Part shown: positions 23,240 through 52,800 of the stretch, one piece after another | How positions within the stretch are numbered: the first letter of the stretch is position 1 | How the letters are laid out: each line of letters starts with the position of its first letter | From: Casuarius casuarius | Taxonomy: Eukaryota; Chordata; Aves; Casuariiformes; Casuariidae | Length of the DNA: 64,000 nt | Assembly (NCBI GenBank): GCA_003342895.1 | Contig: PTFA01000092.1 | Coordinates: 771,658 to 835,657, forward strand | Reading direction: 5' to 3' | The notes under the pieces: generated by a model | What the model was told of the DNA's origin: nothing | Databases searched by the model: none | The model's input: the letters and a program-made list of their open reading frames with translations, nothing else | Translations under genes and position numbers: made by a program

Positions 23240-23400
23240 GCTCTTATCTGATGGAGCCGCGGCCTTGCCAAAGCCTGCCGCTATCAGCGCGGGCCACATG
23301 TGCTATTGGCAGGGCGTCGGGGACACAAGAATACAAACAGTTTCATTGTCGAGCCAACAATGATGGGAGAAGGAGCCGCCGCTATTACCGGTATAAAAGG
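23240..23400 (+). promoter_or_regulatory. Candidate TATA promoter/enhancer between SOX18 and TCEA2
   Basis: Within 160 bases lie a GATA site (CTTATCT, 23243-23249), an E-box CACATGTG (23295-23302), an inverted CCAAT box (ATTGG, 23305-23309), opposed SOX-type cores CATTGT (23344-23349) and ACAATG (23357-23362), and TATAAAAG (23392-23399). The CCAAT-to-TATA spacing (about 85 bases) is promoter-like for a plus-strand transcript starting near 23425. No convincing ORF follows, so the product would be non-coding or an upstream exon; it could equally be an enhancer. Confidence 0.35.
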
Positions 23401-23404
23401 CGCG

Positions 23405-26400
23405 CTGCGAGGACGCGCGGGGCGGGAGGAGGCGGCACGGCAGCAGCAGGGCTCCGCAGATTAAGCAGATATCTTTTTATTCAGGAAGCAGAAACCTTCC
23501 AGCCCGAGCGGCTCGGGGAGGATTTTAGGGAGAGGGAGGCTGCAGTGATGATGCTCAGAGGTTCGCGGGATCCCCCAGAGCCTCTCGCTTGGATGGTGAA
23601 AGCCCGGGGCTGCAGAAAGCCGGTGGCACCCTGTGCACGGGGCACCCGAGTGCTTCGGTGGGCGCTGGCCCCAGCTGTGCGCTGGGTAGTGACAAGGACA
23701 CAGCAGGGAAGGAGGGTGTCCCCACGCCGGGGGGTCTGTGCACGGCTCTGCCCTCCATCCTGCAGGTGCAAACGCATCCCGCGGCCTCCCGGAGCCGCGT
23801 TTCATCCCACCGCCCTCCTCCTCCTCAGCTCCGCCAGCATTCCGGCGGTCCCGGCAGGCGTTTAGGGGCGATAAGCACCCCGGGCACGATGGCCCCCTTC
23901 ACCGCCGCGTGCCCTGGGCCAGCGCGGGGCAGCGGCTGCCATCGCACCCCGCGCCGGGGCCCAGGGTTTTGCACAGCTCCCGTGGGTGCCCAGCGGGATG
24001 GGGTGGCGGCACCGGGGCTCCGCGCTGGGATCCGGGGGGTGGCGTCGGCCGGGGACCCCCGGCGTCGGCTGGCAGGGTGGGAAGCCTGGCGGGGGGGCTC
24101 TGGCGTGGCCGTCCCACCCCACCCAGCACAGCCTTGCCGTCGCGGCGGCGGCGGCCCCCCCCGTGCAGCCCCGTGGCCGGCTCCCTTCGCCGGCGGCTGG
24201 CAGCGGCGCTCGCGCGGTGCCGCCGGGCCGGCTGGCACGCTTCCCCCCGGGAGGCTCGAGCGGGAGGCCGCGCGTTTCTGGGAATTGTGTCGGGCAGGGG
24301 AGGAGGTTATTGTTCGGGCGGCGAGTGCGCAGCGCGCTGATGAGATCAGGGCTCGGGGCTTGGCGGCGGGGCGGCGGGCGGGGGGCGGCCGGCGGGCGCA
24401 TCGCCGCGGCAGGGCCGGCGAGCGGGGGGGTGACCCTTGCTCGGGGGCCCTGGCCATGCACGGCGTGGCCCTCGCTGCCGCCGCGGAGGGACGAGGCTGT
24501 TGCCGCTCGCTGCATCCCTGCGCTGCTCCGCGGGCACCATCCCCATGATGGAGGGACCACCGTGGTCCCCAGCCTCTTCCTCCAGCGACACGGGCTCGGT
24601 GCCGGCCCTGGCCACGTGCTCGCTCTCGGAGAGACCCGTCGGTCCCAAACGGCGTGGGAGAGGGCATCGCGCCCTGGCAGGCGGCGGCGGGGCCGGGCCG
24701 GGGGCGCAGCCCTTCGCCACCCTGGCCGCGGGGCGCGCGTAGGACGGCGTAGGAAGCGCCGGCTGGGAAAGCCCTGCGTGAGAGCCCCGCAGCCCCTGCC
24801 TTCCCACAGCAGACTTATCAAGGCGCCATGTCGGAGCGGCGCTTTCCGCGGGCCAGAAGGGAAGTGCACACACACACCGGGCTGCTCGGGGTCAAGGATG
24901 CCGGCGAGCGGCGAGCGGCGCGGCTGCGGGGGGCAGGGGAGGCAGCCGGGCGTGGGGAGGGAGACGCAAATAGCAAAATGAATGGCTTGAACTTCCTATG
25001 TTTTATGGAGGCGAATAAAAGGAGACGGAGAGAGGGGGAGAGGGAGAGCTGAGCGCTGGCACGNGCTCGCACGCACTCACGACCAGGCCTGGCCCGGGGA
25101 CCCGGCCGCAGCCCCCCGGCTGCCGCTGCTCCGCACCGGCTGCTTCTCCAGCCCAGCAACCCCCAAGAGCAGCTCACTTAGCGCTTATCCCCCCCGTCAT
25201 TATTATTTTGAACAGCAGCCAGTATAATTAAAATCGTTAGGAGGAGGAGATTTAGGGAACATCCAAAGTGTCTCGGAAGAGCATCTGCAAAGCTGGAGGT
25301 CCAAGCTCCACCCGAGCACCAGCGATGAGCAGCGTCCGGGGGAACCATCGGCTCCTCCGCGACTGCTTTTCCACACTCCTCGTTTTGCCGGGGAGCAGAG
25401 GCTTGGCTATCAGGCGGGGTGGTCCTGGCCGTGCTTCTCCTCCTTGGCTGCTGCCAAATCCTGCAGCCCCTCCGCGTGCAGGACTTGTCCCAGGAGGTCC
25501 AGATGGCAGGAAGGTGGGATTCAGGGAACGCGTCCCTCCTCCGCTGACCTCGGCGTGGTTTCGGGGTGCCCGAGGCGCCTCTGCATGCTCGCAGGCACCG
25601 CTGGCCGCTCTCGCTCGCTTTCCAGGTGGCAGCTTGCGAGCCGCGCTCAAGCATCGCAGGGTAGCTGTGGGCGCCCCAGCCCCTGGGTGCTCGGGCACGG
25701 TGATGCCCTGGCAGGGACCCTGGGCACAGGCCGTTCACGAGGTGGCCGGGCAGCCCCGGGACAGACATGGGTGGGAGATGTGGAAGCAGAGAAGATGGAG
25801 ACTCCGGCATCCGCTGGGCTGCTCTGCCAGAGGGGCACGGATGGAGCCCTGCTGGTTTGTTGTGCTCAGGAGGGCCTTTGCTGTGAGAAGAGGCATGGAG
25901 GAGTCCTCCGGCTCCTCAGAGGAGAAATCAGGATGTTCTGCAAGACAGAAATGCAAGTCAGTGTTTGGACCAAATTCTCCAGGTTTCTTAAGTTTTTGGA
26001 TGGAGGATTGTGGCCCCTGAGGTCAAATGTCCCTAATTCCTAGGCAGGGAGCCTGAGGAGGTCGGACATGTGCAGCAAGGACAGAGACGAAAGGAAGCCT
26101 CCCCGCCTTCACTCCGGGGCTGGTGCAAGCCGAAAGGCTCATGTCCGCAGGGCTGGTTCCCCCGACCCTCCTCCTCCTCCTCTCCCAAACACGAGCTGCT
26201 CAAGAAGGAGAAACAGATTAGCTGCCCCCAGGGAGGTCAGTGCTGGGACCAGCAGCGCCGGGGCTGCCGGCTGCGGGCATCCTGGCCAGCCGTGCACGCA
26301 GGCAGCAGGAGCCCCGCGGCAGAGGCTGCCGTGCCGGGTGGGGACGGCCGAGAGCCAAGAGCGACCCAGAGCCAGGAGCGCTCAGGCGCGGCCAGGGCAG

Positions 26401-29390
26401 GTTCCCAAGGGAGAAGAGGAAGAGAGAGCTTCCCTGGGGGTCTCGTGGTGGGCAAGGGTGGGCCGAGAAGGGCCTCTCTTCTCTGCCCGGGGTTTGGGCT
26501 GAGCCAGCAGCGCCCTGCCAGCACGGCCCGCTGTCGGGAACGGGACACGCTTTACTGCTCGTGAGCTGTGCATGGCCCGGGGGGCAAAGCCGGACTGCTG
26601 GGGTCTTGCGGAGAGCAGGCAGCCACTCCTTCCCCAAAACCCGGCCAGATCCAGCCTCCACGGGCCCTGGTCAGAGGGGAGTGCGGCGGCTGGGAGCAAG
26701 AGGAGAGGTGGGTTTTGGTGGCAGACACGAGCGGTGCAGATCTCCAAACGAATGATGGTGACTTGAATCTGATGGGGAGAGGGGAAGCGGGGAGAGCTCG
26801 TCTGACTGCATCTAGCCCCTCCGCCGGGATGAGAGTCACTGGGGAAAAGCTGTGGGCCCGTGGCAAAACCAGGGGGGATTTTGTGGTTTTGTGTTTCGCA
26901 AGGAACGCTGCTCCGAGCTTCGCCGCCTCTGCCTGCACAGGGGTGCGAGCGAGCGAGGCGCCAGGCTCACAGGGACTTTAACGGAGCCCCGTTAGCTGAA
27001 GCCCCTTCCCAACCTTTCCCGAGTCCAGCGACAGACTCACCCTCACCCCTGCTCTGTTTTTAGCACATTCAAGTAGCTGCTTTCGCAAGAGGTAAAGGAA
27101 AGTTCATGGATCCGTTGACAGATCAGCCCAAGCGGGAATTTCTCTGGGAATTCCTGCAATAGCAGGTTGGCTCCTGCGGAGGTGGAGTTTCCTCTGGATC
27201 TACCTCCACCCAGGCTCGGGGAGCGCTCCGGCCACCGGCTCCGTGCTCGGGGGGCTGGGCCGAGCGACGCCACACGCTTCCCAGCCAAGGTCAGCCAGAA
27301 ACCCTCCCGCTCTGCAGACGCCTGTCCTGTTAACCCTTGGGGGGAGCAGAGCGGCGGGGTGGAGGGGTCAGGGTCTGGCCGCAGGTCTGGCCCGTGCCCC
27401 AGGCCTCTGCAGGGAACAGGGGCATTTTCCTTTCCCGTCCAGCTGCAGGGCTGCGAGTTAAGAGGATTTTGTGCGGTTGCATCGGTCCGGGACCCGCTGC
27501 CCTCGCGCGGCCGTGGGGTCTGGGCGAGGATGCTCCGGACCACTGCGGTGGCAGGCCGGCGTTCGAAGGCAGCGGGTGCCAGCGGCGTGTCTCGCTCCGA
27601 GGCAGGGAGCAACGGGGTGACGGTGCTCAGCGTGACTGAGCGCTCTGGAATCTGGAACACGTCCCCGACCATACTTGTGGTCAGGAACCATGTTCGTGTT
27701 GCAGTGATACAAACCACATTTACAGTGGCAGCAGTGCCTCTTGGGTGCTCCTCTGACGCCAAGGACTGGCGTGACCCGACCCCACACGGGACAGGCGGCT
27801 GCCCGCTTCCAGGGGCCTCCGGCGCGTCCCCTTGCTCAGACTCGCCTCCTCCTCCCTAGCAGAGGCTGGCTCCTCCAAAATGGCACCCCCTCGCTTCGTG
27901 GCCAGACCCTGCCGAGGGATGGAGGCTTCCCAGATGCCGCAGAGACTCTAGATTATGGGCTGGGGGGAATTCACAGCTACAAAGATGAGGCCAAGACAAG
28001 AAGTTTTGAGGTAGCTCCAAGCGTGATGCCAGGGAGAGGATCTGGAGCTAAGGTTTGGTTTGGGACCACCTCTGCTGGCTTGCAGATGAATCACAGTGTC
28101 TGTCTAGTACCTTTGAGGAGCAGTTCTTGCTTGAGAGGATCCCACACTGCCATCTGCCTCAGCGTGAGCTACCACGCAGAATTGCAAACCAACAGCTTTA
28201 GGTACCTAAAGAGCAGTTTCAGGGGACAGTTAGGAGAGATTTAGCACCTCTATGCTTAATATTCCCACCCTTTCCATGCTGACCTAAATCTGGCCTCAGT
28301 AATTCAATTGCCGCAGGAGGGAGTGGGGTTGGAGCTGAGCTCAGGCAGCCCTTGCTGCTAGTACCTGATTCAGCACTCGCCCCAGCAGCCCAGGGCCTGT
28401 GTAGCAAGTTTCCTTGCCTTTACTCGTCCTTTTGGGGCAGGACGTGGCAGCTATTCACCAGCACAGTAAGGGCCTCACGAGCAGTGGTGGACAGGAGATG
28501 GCATCTGGCACTCACTGGGGCTGCAGCCTGTCTGCATTTCTTCTCCTTTTGCCTTAGACCCTCTCCTAAATCCCCGTGCCAAGCGGCGTGCCCCATTCCG
28601 CCTGGCGAGGGCCGCGAAGCCGGCTGGGCAGAGGGCACCGAAACTCGCAGGGAGCGACGATTTTCGGCAGCGCGTCCCAGGAGCGGACGCTGCACGGTGC
28701 CCTGGCACCGCGGGGGACGCGCCGTCCTCGCACAGTGTACGAGTGCCACCTACAGGGTGGCTCCGCGTCCCGGCCTTGGCGCTGGCCTGAGCACCACGAA
28801 ACCGCTCGCTTCTCGGGAGGGATGCGCTTCCCGCGGCCATCCTGCCCGCTGCCCGCTAACGCGCCCGAGTCTCTCGAGCTGCGCCGCGCTGCACCAAAGC
28901 TCGGCTCAACCAAGCAGCCGGCTGAACCGCGGGACCGAGGGCGGACGGCTGCGGGGTGTTTGGCTGCGGGGTTGGTTTCTGCGGGGCTTGTGCGGCCCCT
29001 CGGCTGGAGCGGCCTTCCCAGCCGCCGGCGGCCGCCGCGCCGGGGTCTGCTGTGCGCAGCCTCGGGGCCCTCAGCCCCCGCTGCTCCCGCCGGCTCGGCT
29101 CGGCTGGCGCGGAGCGGGATCGGCCAGGCGCGTGGAGCGAGGCCTGATGGCGGCGGTGGGGACTGGGGAGGCCACCAAGGCCGGGGAGCCCCCGGGCCGG
29201 ACCGCACTCTCTCTGAGGCGACGCGCCGGGGGCATCCGGGATCCCCATAAGGCGACACGGGATCCCCTCTGCCGCTTGCAGCCCTGCGACGCCAGCCCGG
29301 ACCCGGGGTAGGGTGAGGGACGGGGCTGAGCGAGTGGCTGCGCAACTGCTGCTGGCTCGGGGAGCCCTGAAATAGAGCGGGGAGGAAAAT
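23405..29390. other. SOX18-TCEA2 intergenic region, right part
   Basis: No gene is recognised. Frames are composition-driven and lack convincing splice-bounded exons. AT-richer islands lie at about 24965-25025 (AATGGCTTGAACTTCC, then AATAAAAGG) and 25190-25260 (CATTATTATTTTGAACAGC). Base composition falls from very GC-rich to moderate between 25 and 28.5 kb, then rises again into the TCEA2 CpG island. Confidence 0.4.
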
Positions 29391-29449
29391 GGGCGCCGTG
29401 ACAGGACCAAGGCCGCCGCCAGGCCCCTCAGCGCTGGGGGCGCCTCGGC

Positions 29450-29754
29450 CGCCGGACTACAACTCCCACAATGCCCCGCGGAGAGGAAGGGCGGGGCCGC
29501 GCGGCACGCTGGGAGCTGCAGTCCTGCCGCTCGGCGGGGCGCCGGGAAGAGGCGGGGCGGGCGCCCGGAGGACTACGAGTCCCGTCGTGCCCCGCGCGCC
29601 GCCCGCCCGCCCGGACTGCGGTACCGGGGGCTGTGGGCACCGGGCAGCCGCCGCCAGCAGCCGCCGCCAGCCCCCGCCGCCGCCGCCCGCCTCCCCCCCC
29701 CTCCCCGCTCCCCCCTCCGCCCCGGGGGACCCAACCGCCGCGGGGAGCGGAGCG
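29450..29754 (+). promoter_or_regulatory. TCEA2: TCEA2 CpG-island promoter with three ZNF143/THAP11-type motifs
   Basis: Three close matches to the ZNF143 (Staf)/THAP11 element, roughly ACTACAAYTCCCAGMATGC, lie within 135 bases. They are ACTACAACTCCCACAATGC at 29456-29474 (plus), a copy at 29522-29503 (minus, ACTGCAGCTCCCAGCGTGCC), and ACTACGAGTCCCGTCGTGC at 29572-29590 (plus). The segment is CpG-dense and TATA-less, typical of a housekeeping promoter, and GGGCGGGG-type SP1 sites lie between the motifs. The translation start follows at 29755. Confidence 0.65.
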
Positions 29755-48836
<19,082 letters not shown>

Positions 48837-49130
48837 TATGTGCCATGGCCCAAGAGCGGCAGCCAAACGCAGATCAGAACGCAGCCTCCATACTCCAGCT
48901 CCCACGGCAGTTGTGTATTGTATCCCAAGTGAGTTTGCCTTGTGTCACGCACTGCGAGCGCAGCTGCAGGGAGGCCTGCCTCTCTGCTTGGGCCTGAGTG
49001 GAGAGCCACAGTTGTGGGTTGACAGTTTAGCAGGAGAGCTCACTAAACACACTTAGTCGTTATTTTCTCATCTAAGCGCGTATGGTAATTTTTTCTTCAA
49101 AACTAATATTAAACATTTTTGTCAGTTTCT
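48837..49130 (+). promoter_or_regulatory. TCEA2: TCEA2 3' UTR and poly(A) signal
   Basis: After the TGA at 48834-48836 the plus strand reaches ATTAAA at 49108-49113. A T/GT-rich stretch follows (TTTTTGTCAGTTTCTGAC), giving a 3' UTR of about 290 bases. A distal AATAAA near 49971 could serve a longer isoform. Confidence 0.55.
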
Positions 49131-49134
49131 GACT

Positions 49135-51170
49135 TTTATTTGAACTGTGTGCGTACAGCACTTTGTATTTGCGACACATGAGATCTTGATGGACAGTCAG
49201 TGTCCAGATGGATGAGGGCTGGACAGTGCTTGGACCACCAGAAAGCTAGAAGCTGCTTGTAGCTATACCCTCAGTGCATGAAGGCTTGCTTTTAATCAAC
49301 GCATGAGCCTCAAAACACTGGGCCAAATCGTGGAGTGGCTGGGTGGGCAGTACTGGGCCAAATTGTGGAGTGGCTGGGTGGGCAGTACTAGCTTTGTTCA
49401 ACTGGCCGGAGGAGACCTGTTGGTGGAACACAGCTTTTGGGGCACAGATTAGATGATGCTCTCAAGCTCACTTGGAGATCAGTTGACTTTGCACCGGCAT
49501 GGTGTAGTCATTTGGGGCTGGATGCCCTGTGTGGGATACGTACCTTGTGATCTCATGCCTTTAAACGCCAACAGCACAGGCTGCTGCAAAGATGAGATCA
49601 AGGACATGTTATCTAGGATGTAACAGACTAGAAACAGGGTGACACCGGTCACCAAAAAACCAAATGGTTGTTACCGTGGGGGAGGAAAGAGTGCTAGGCA
49701 CAGACCCAGGTGAGGTGAGCATTTCCTGGGGCTCCCTCCCTCCGTGGAAGGAGTCCCCTGTAGCTGAGGGCTCCCTTAGCACCGCGTTAGGGACAGGGAC
49801 AGGGACAGTCAGGGCCATGCCCTCACAGGCAGGACCCAGCAGCCAGTTGCTGTTCCTGCTGGCTGAGCTGCTCACCTTGCTGAAGGCTGCTCCCTGTGAC
49901 CAGCTGCTCCTGATTGCCATCATCCAGGGAACCTGGGAACAATTAATCTTGATTTAGCGAGAAACCATCAATAAAGCAGGTGGAGGGGATTCATTGGCCA
50001 GTGAGGGTGTTAAAAGGAAGTCCCAGGCAGCTCCCTGTTTTTGCATGCTCTGCTCCTAGCTGGGCTGCTGAGAGGCAGGCTGAGGTTTTGGAGGGGCTTG
50101 CTGAAGAAGCTCAGAGAGGGAGTTGGGGGGGGGAAATGCTGCAAATACAGGAAATTTTCCAGAGGTCCTGAGCTGGGAGAGACAGGGATTACAGAGATCA
50201 GTAGGGGCTCTTAGCTCTGCAAATGGATGAGGTTTGAAGTGAGCCCGTAGCTGGTGCCTGGAAGCGGGGTGATGAGGAAGAAGGGAGCTGGTAACAAAGC
50301 AAGTCTCAGGTGCCAGGTCTCAAAATGTGACCTTGTGGGGTTCCTGCAGGATCAGGCTGTTTGTGTGGGGGTAACTAGACCCTGGCAGGAAGCTCTTTCT
50401 TCACAGCAGCTTTCAATCTGATACCCTTTACAATCTCTCCTCTCTTCTGAGATTCCTAGCTCCTAACTGGGTGTGCTGCGCAGCGCTCGAGGGACCCCAG
50501 CAAAGCCTCTGAGTTTGCGGCAGCTCTGCAGCAGTCCTCTGCGCTTCAGCTCTTGCTCAAATGTAGTACAGGAGCATTCGCAGCTGCATCTTCTGTTGTG
50601 TTGCTCCCCTGCTCCAGAGTGAAAAACAAGTATTTCCACTGGCTTTTTAGCAAGCCAGACAGCAGACACTCGTCAGAGATCTTTGTGATGGTTAGAGAGG
50701 AGTAAGCAGCCACATTAAAGCAAGGGCAAACCCATTCACGGCCCATTTGAGGGCTGTGTTCCTCGAGGCAGTGATCCCAGAAGGATCCTTTGCTCAGGGC
50801 TTTCGCTTTGAAGGGGTGCAGTCAACTCTCTCAAGATGGAAAAGATTCAAAGATGCTGACAACTTGCGGAGTCTCACGAGTGTGGCGGGTGATGGGATTA
50901 TTCAGGCAGCCTGCGGAGGGAATAGTGTCCTCACAGTAACACTTAAAAAAGCTTCAGGATCTAAACCAAAGCTGGCCAAGGCACTCTGGCTTGTGTGCTA
51001 TGAACAGGAGCCAGCTCATTAGCAAGCTGCTGTTGCCTTCCTCCTTGTACTACTCTAAGGGGGGAGTTGAGTCTGGGTGCAATCAGCTGAAAATCCTGAA
51101 TTACATATGGGGTAGAGATTCATAGATGGAGGAGGAGCTTCTCAAAGGCTAGGGAAGAGTATCTTGCCTC
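49135..51170. other. TCEA2-RGS19 intergenic DNA, no gene recognised
   Basis: Convergent-gene spacer with moderate base composition. The only clear structure is the 35-bp tandem duplication at 49317-49386. A 6-bp GGGACA run lies at about 49791-49808. No coding or RNA gene is recognised. Confidence 0.5.
49317..49386. repeat. Perfectly phased 35-bp tandem duplication
   Basis: Two adjacent 35-base copies (49317-49351 and 49352-49386) beginning ACTGGGCCAAAT and ending GGTGGGCAGT differ at one base (C/T). This is a recent local duplication or a two-copy minisatellite. Confidence 0.95.
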
Positions 51171-51177
51171 ATGGCAT

Positions 51178-52800
51178 TTTATTGTGCCTTTTTCTTTAGC
51201 TTCTGGGATAATACCAGCTACACACCTACGGGAGTTTGGCTGAGTGTCCTGCTAGGGGCTGTCACAGCCACGTCGCTCTTAAGACACAGGTAGCGGGAGA
51301 GCCCTGAGCGGTAAAGCCGTTTCTTTGCTGCTTTGGTACCTGCTTAGTGAGAAATGCTACCCTGGTTTTTAAACAGCTTCTTGGAGCTGGGCTTGGGCTG
51401 CTTGCTACAGCCGCTTGCCCAAAGGGCGTCGGGCAGGCCGAGATCAACTTGCGTTTTGGTAACAACCAAATAATAAAAATACCGACGTTCCTAAATAGAC
51501 AAACTATCTCTGGTCTCTCTCAAAAATACATTTTCTTGAATTGTATTTCCAGCTCGGCAAACAAAACTGAATTTACTGACATGAATATCCACGCAATCAC
51601 ACCGCTAGGAAGGATGGAAGGGAAAAAAAACAAAACCAGGAGGAGAATTTGTTTGTTTGTTTAAAAAAACCTTCAGGAAAAAGAACCAGTGCTCCTTTTT
51701 TTTTTCCCCTCTCTCTCTCTTTGGAAGGGATGGAGAGAGAAGGGGGGAGAAAAGGAAAAAGGGGAGATCGGTATGAAATCAGGGGCTGGTTTTGGTCAGA
51801 CAGAGAAGGTAAAGACCCTCGGGGTGGTTCTCCGCCACGCTGGATCGCGCGCGGGTCTGGCGGAGGCTGCGCCGTGCCGCTGGCTTCGTTTCAGAGCGGA
51901 GGGCAGGGGCTGCTGGCAGAAATGTTCTAGTCCTGGGAGCCGCGGCTCCAGTAAACAATTCCTCATGCCGTACAAAAATACACAGATACTATATATCTTC
52001 CCTGTGACATTTCCCATCCCACGTGGAGCCGTGCTCCGTGCCGAGCTCCGGCGGAGGAAGCGGGCGAACCCCTGCGCCGATTCGTGCCGTTGGGGCGATA
52101 ACCACGTGGATGGGGTTTTTTTCCCCCCTGCTCCGAGCTGCTGGCGTGGGGCAGCCGGGTGTCCGGGGCCGCGGGGGCAGCTCCAGGGCTCTTCCCAAGC
52201 CGGCCCCGGCCCTCGTCCTCTCCCGTCCCCACGCCCGGCAGTTTCCCGGCTGGATCAGTGCAGGGAGGCTCCCGTCGGTGCAAATTCGGGTCCGAGCCCG
52301 CCGCGAAGGCAAAAGGGCCGAAACGCCGCCCTTGGGGGCCATTTCAAACAGATGGAGCGATGTAAACCTGACAAGTTTTTATATGTACACAGACGCCTGT
52401 CCACCCCCCTCCCGCCCCTCGATAAAAGCCAACCAAAAAAGCATTTAAAATAAAAAGTTAAAAAAAAAGATCAAACCAACAACGATCAACCCCCGAAACC
52501 GCTCCCCGGCGGGGCTCAGGAGGGCCGCGGGGACTCACCGCGGCCCCGGGGGGGGGGCGCAGAGGGGATAAAGTGACCTCCCGGAGCCCCCCGGCACGTT
52601 CCCCCCCCCCGGGGCGGCCCCAGCAGCGCTTCAGTAGTAGGAGCCAGGCCGGCGGGGCGCCCGCGCGGGGACCGCTGGCCCGGGGGGACAGCGCTGCCGG
52701 GTGGCCCCGAAACCAGGGCGATGACGGTTCGTAGGTAAAAAGCTAAAAACGGGGGGCCGCCCCCCCCTCCCCGGCGGGGCTCCCGGGGCCGGCGGCGCCC
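51178..52800 (-). promoter_or_regulatory. RGS19: Probable RGS19 3' UTR
   Basis: After the RGS19 stop (52803-52801) the minus strand continues through GC-rich then AT-richer unique sequence. It lacks other gene features until a minus-strand AATAAA at 51183-51178, the nearest canonical signal I found. A UTR of about 1.6 kb is therefore possible, but a non-canonical signal nearer the stop cannot be excluded (A-rich region near 52440-52475). Confidence 0.3.
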
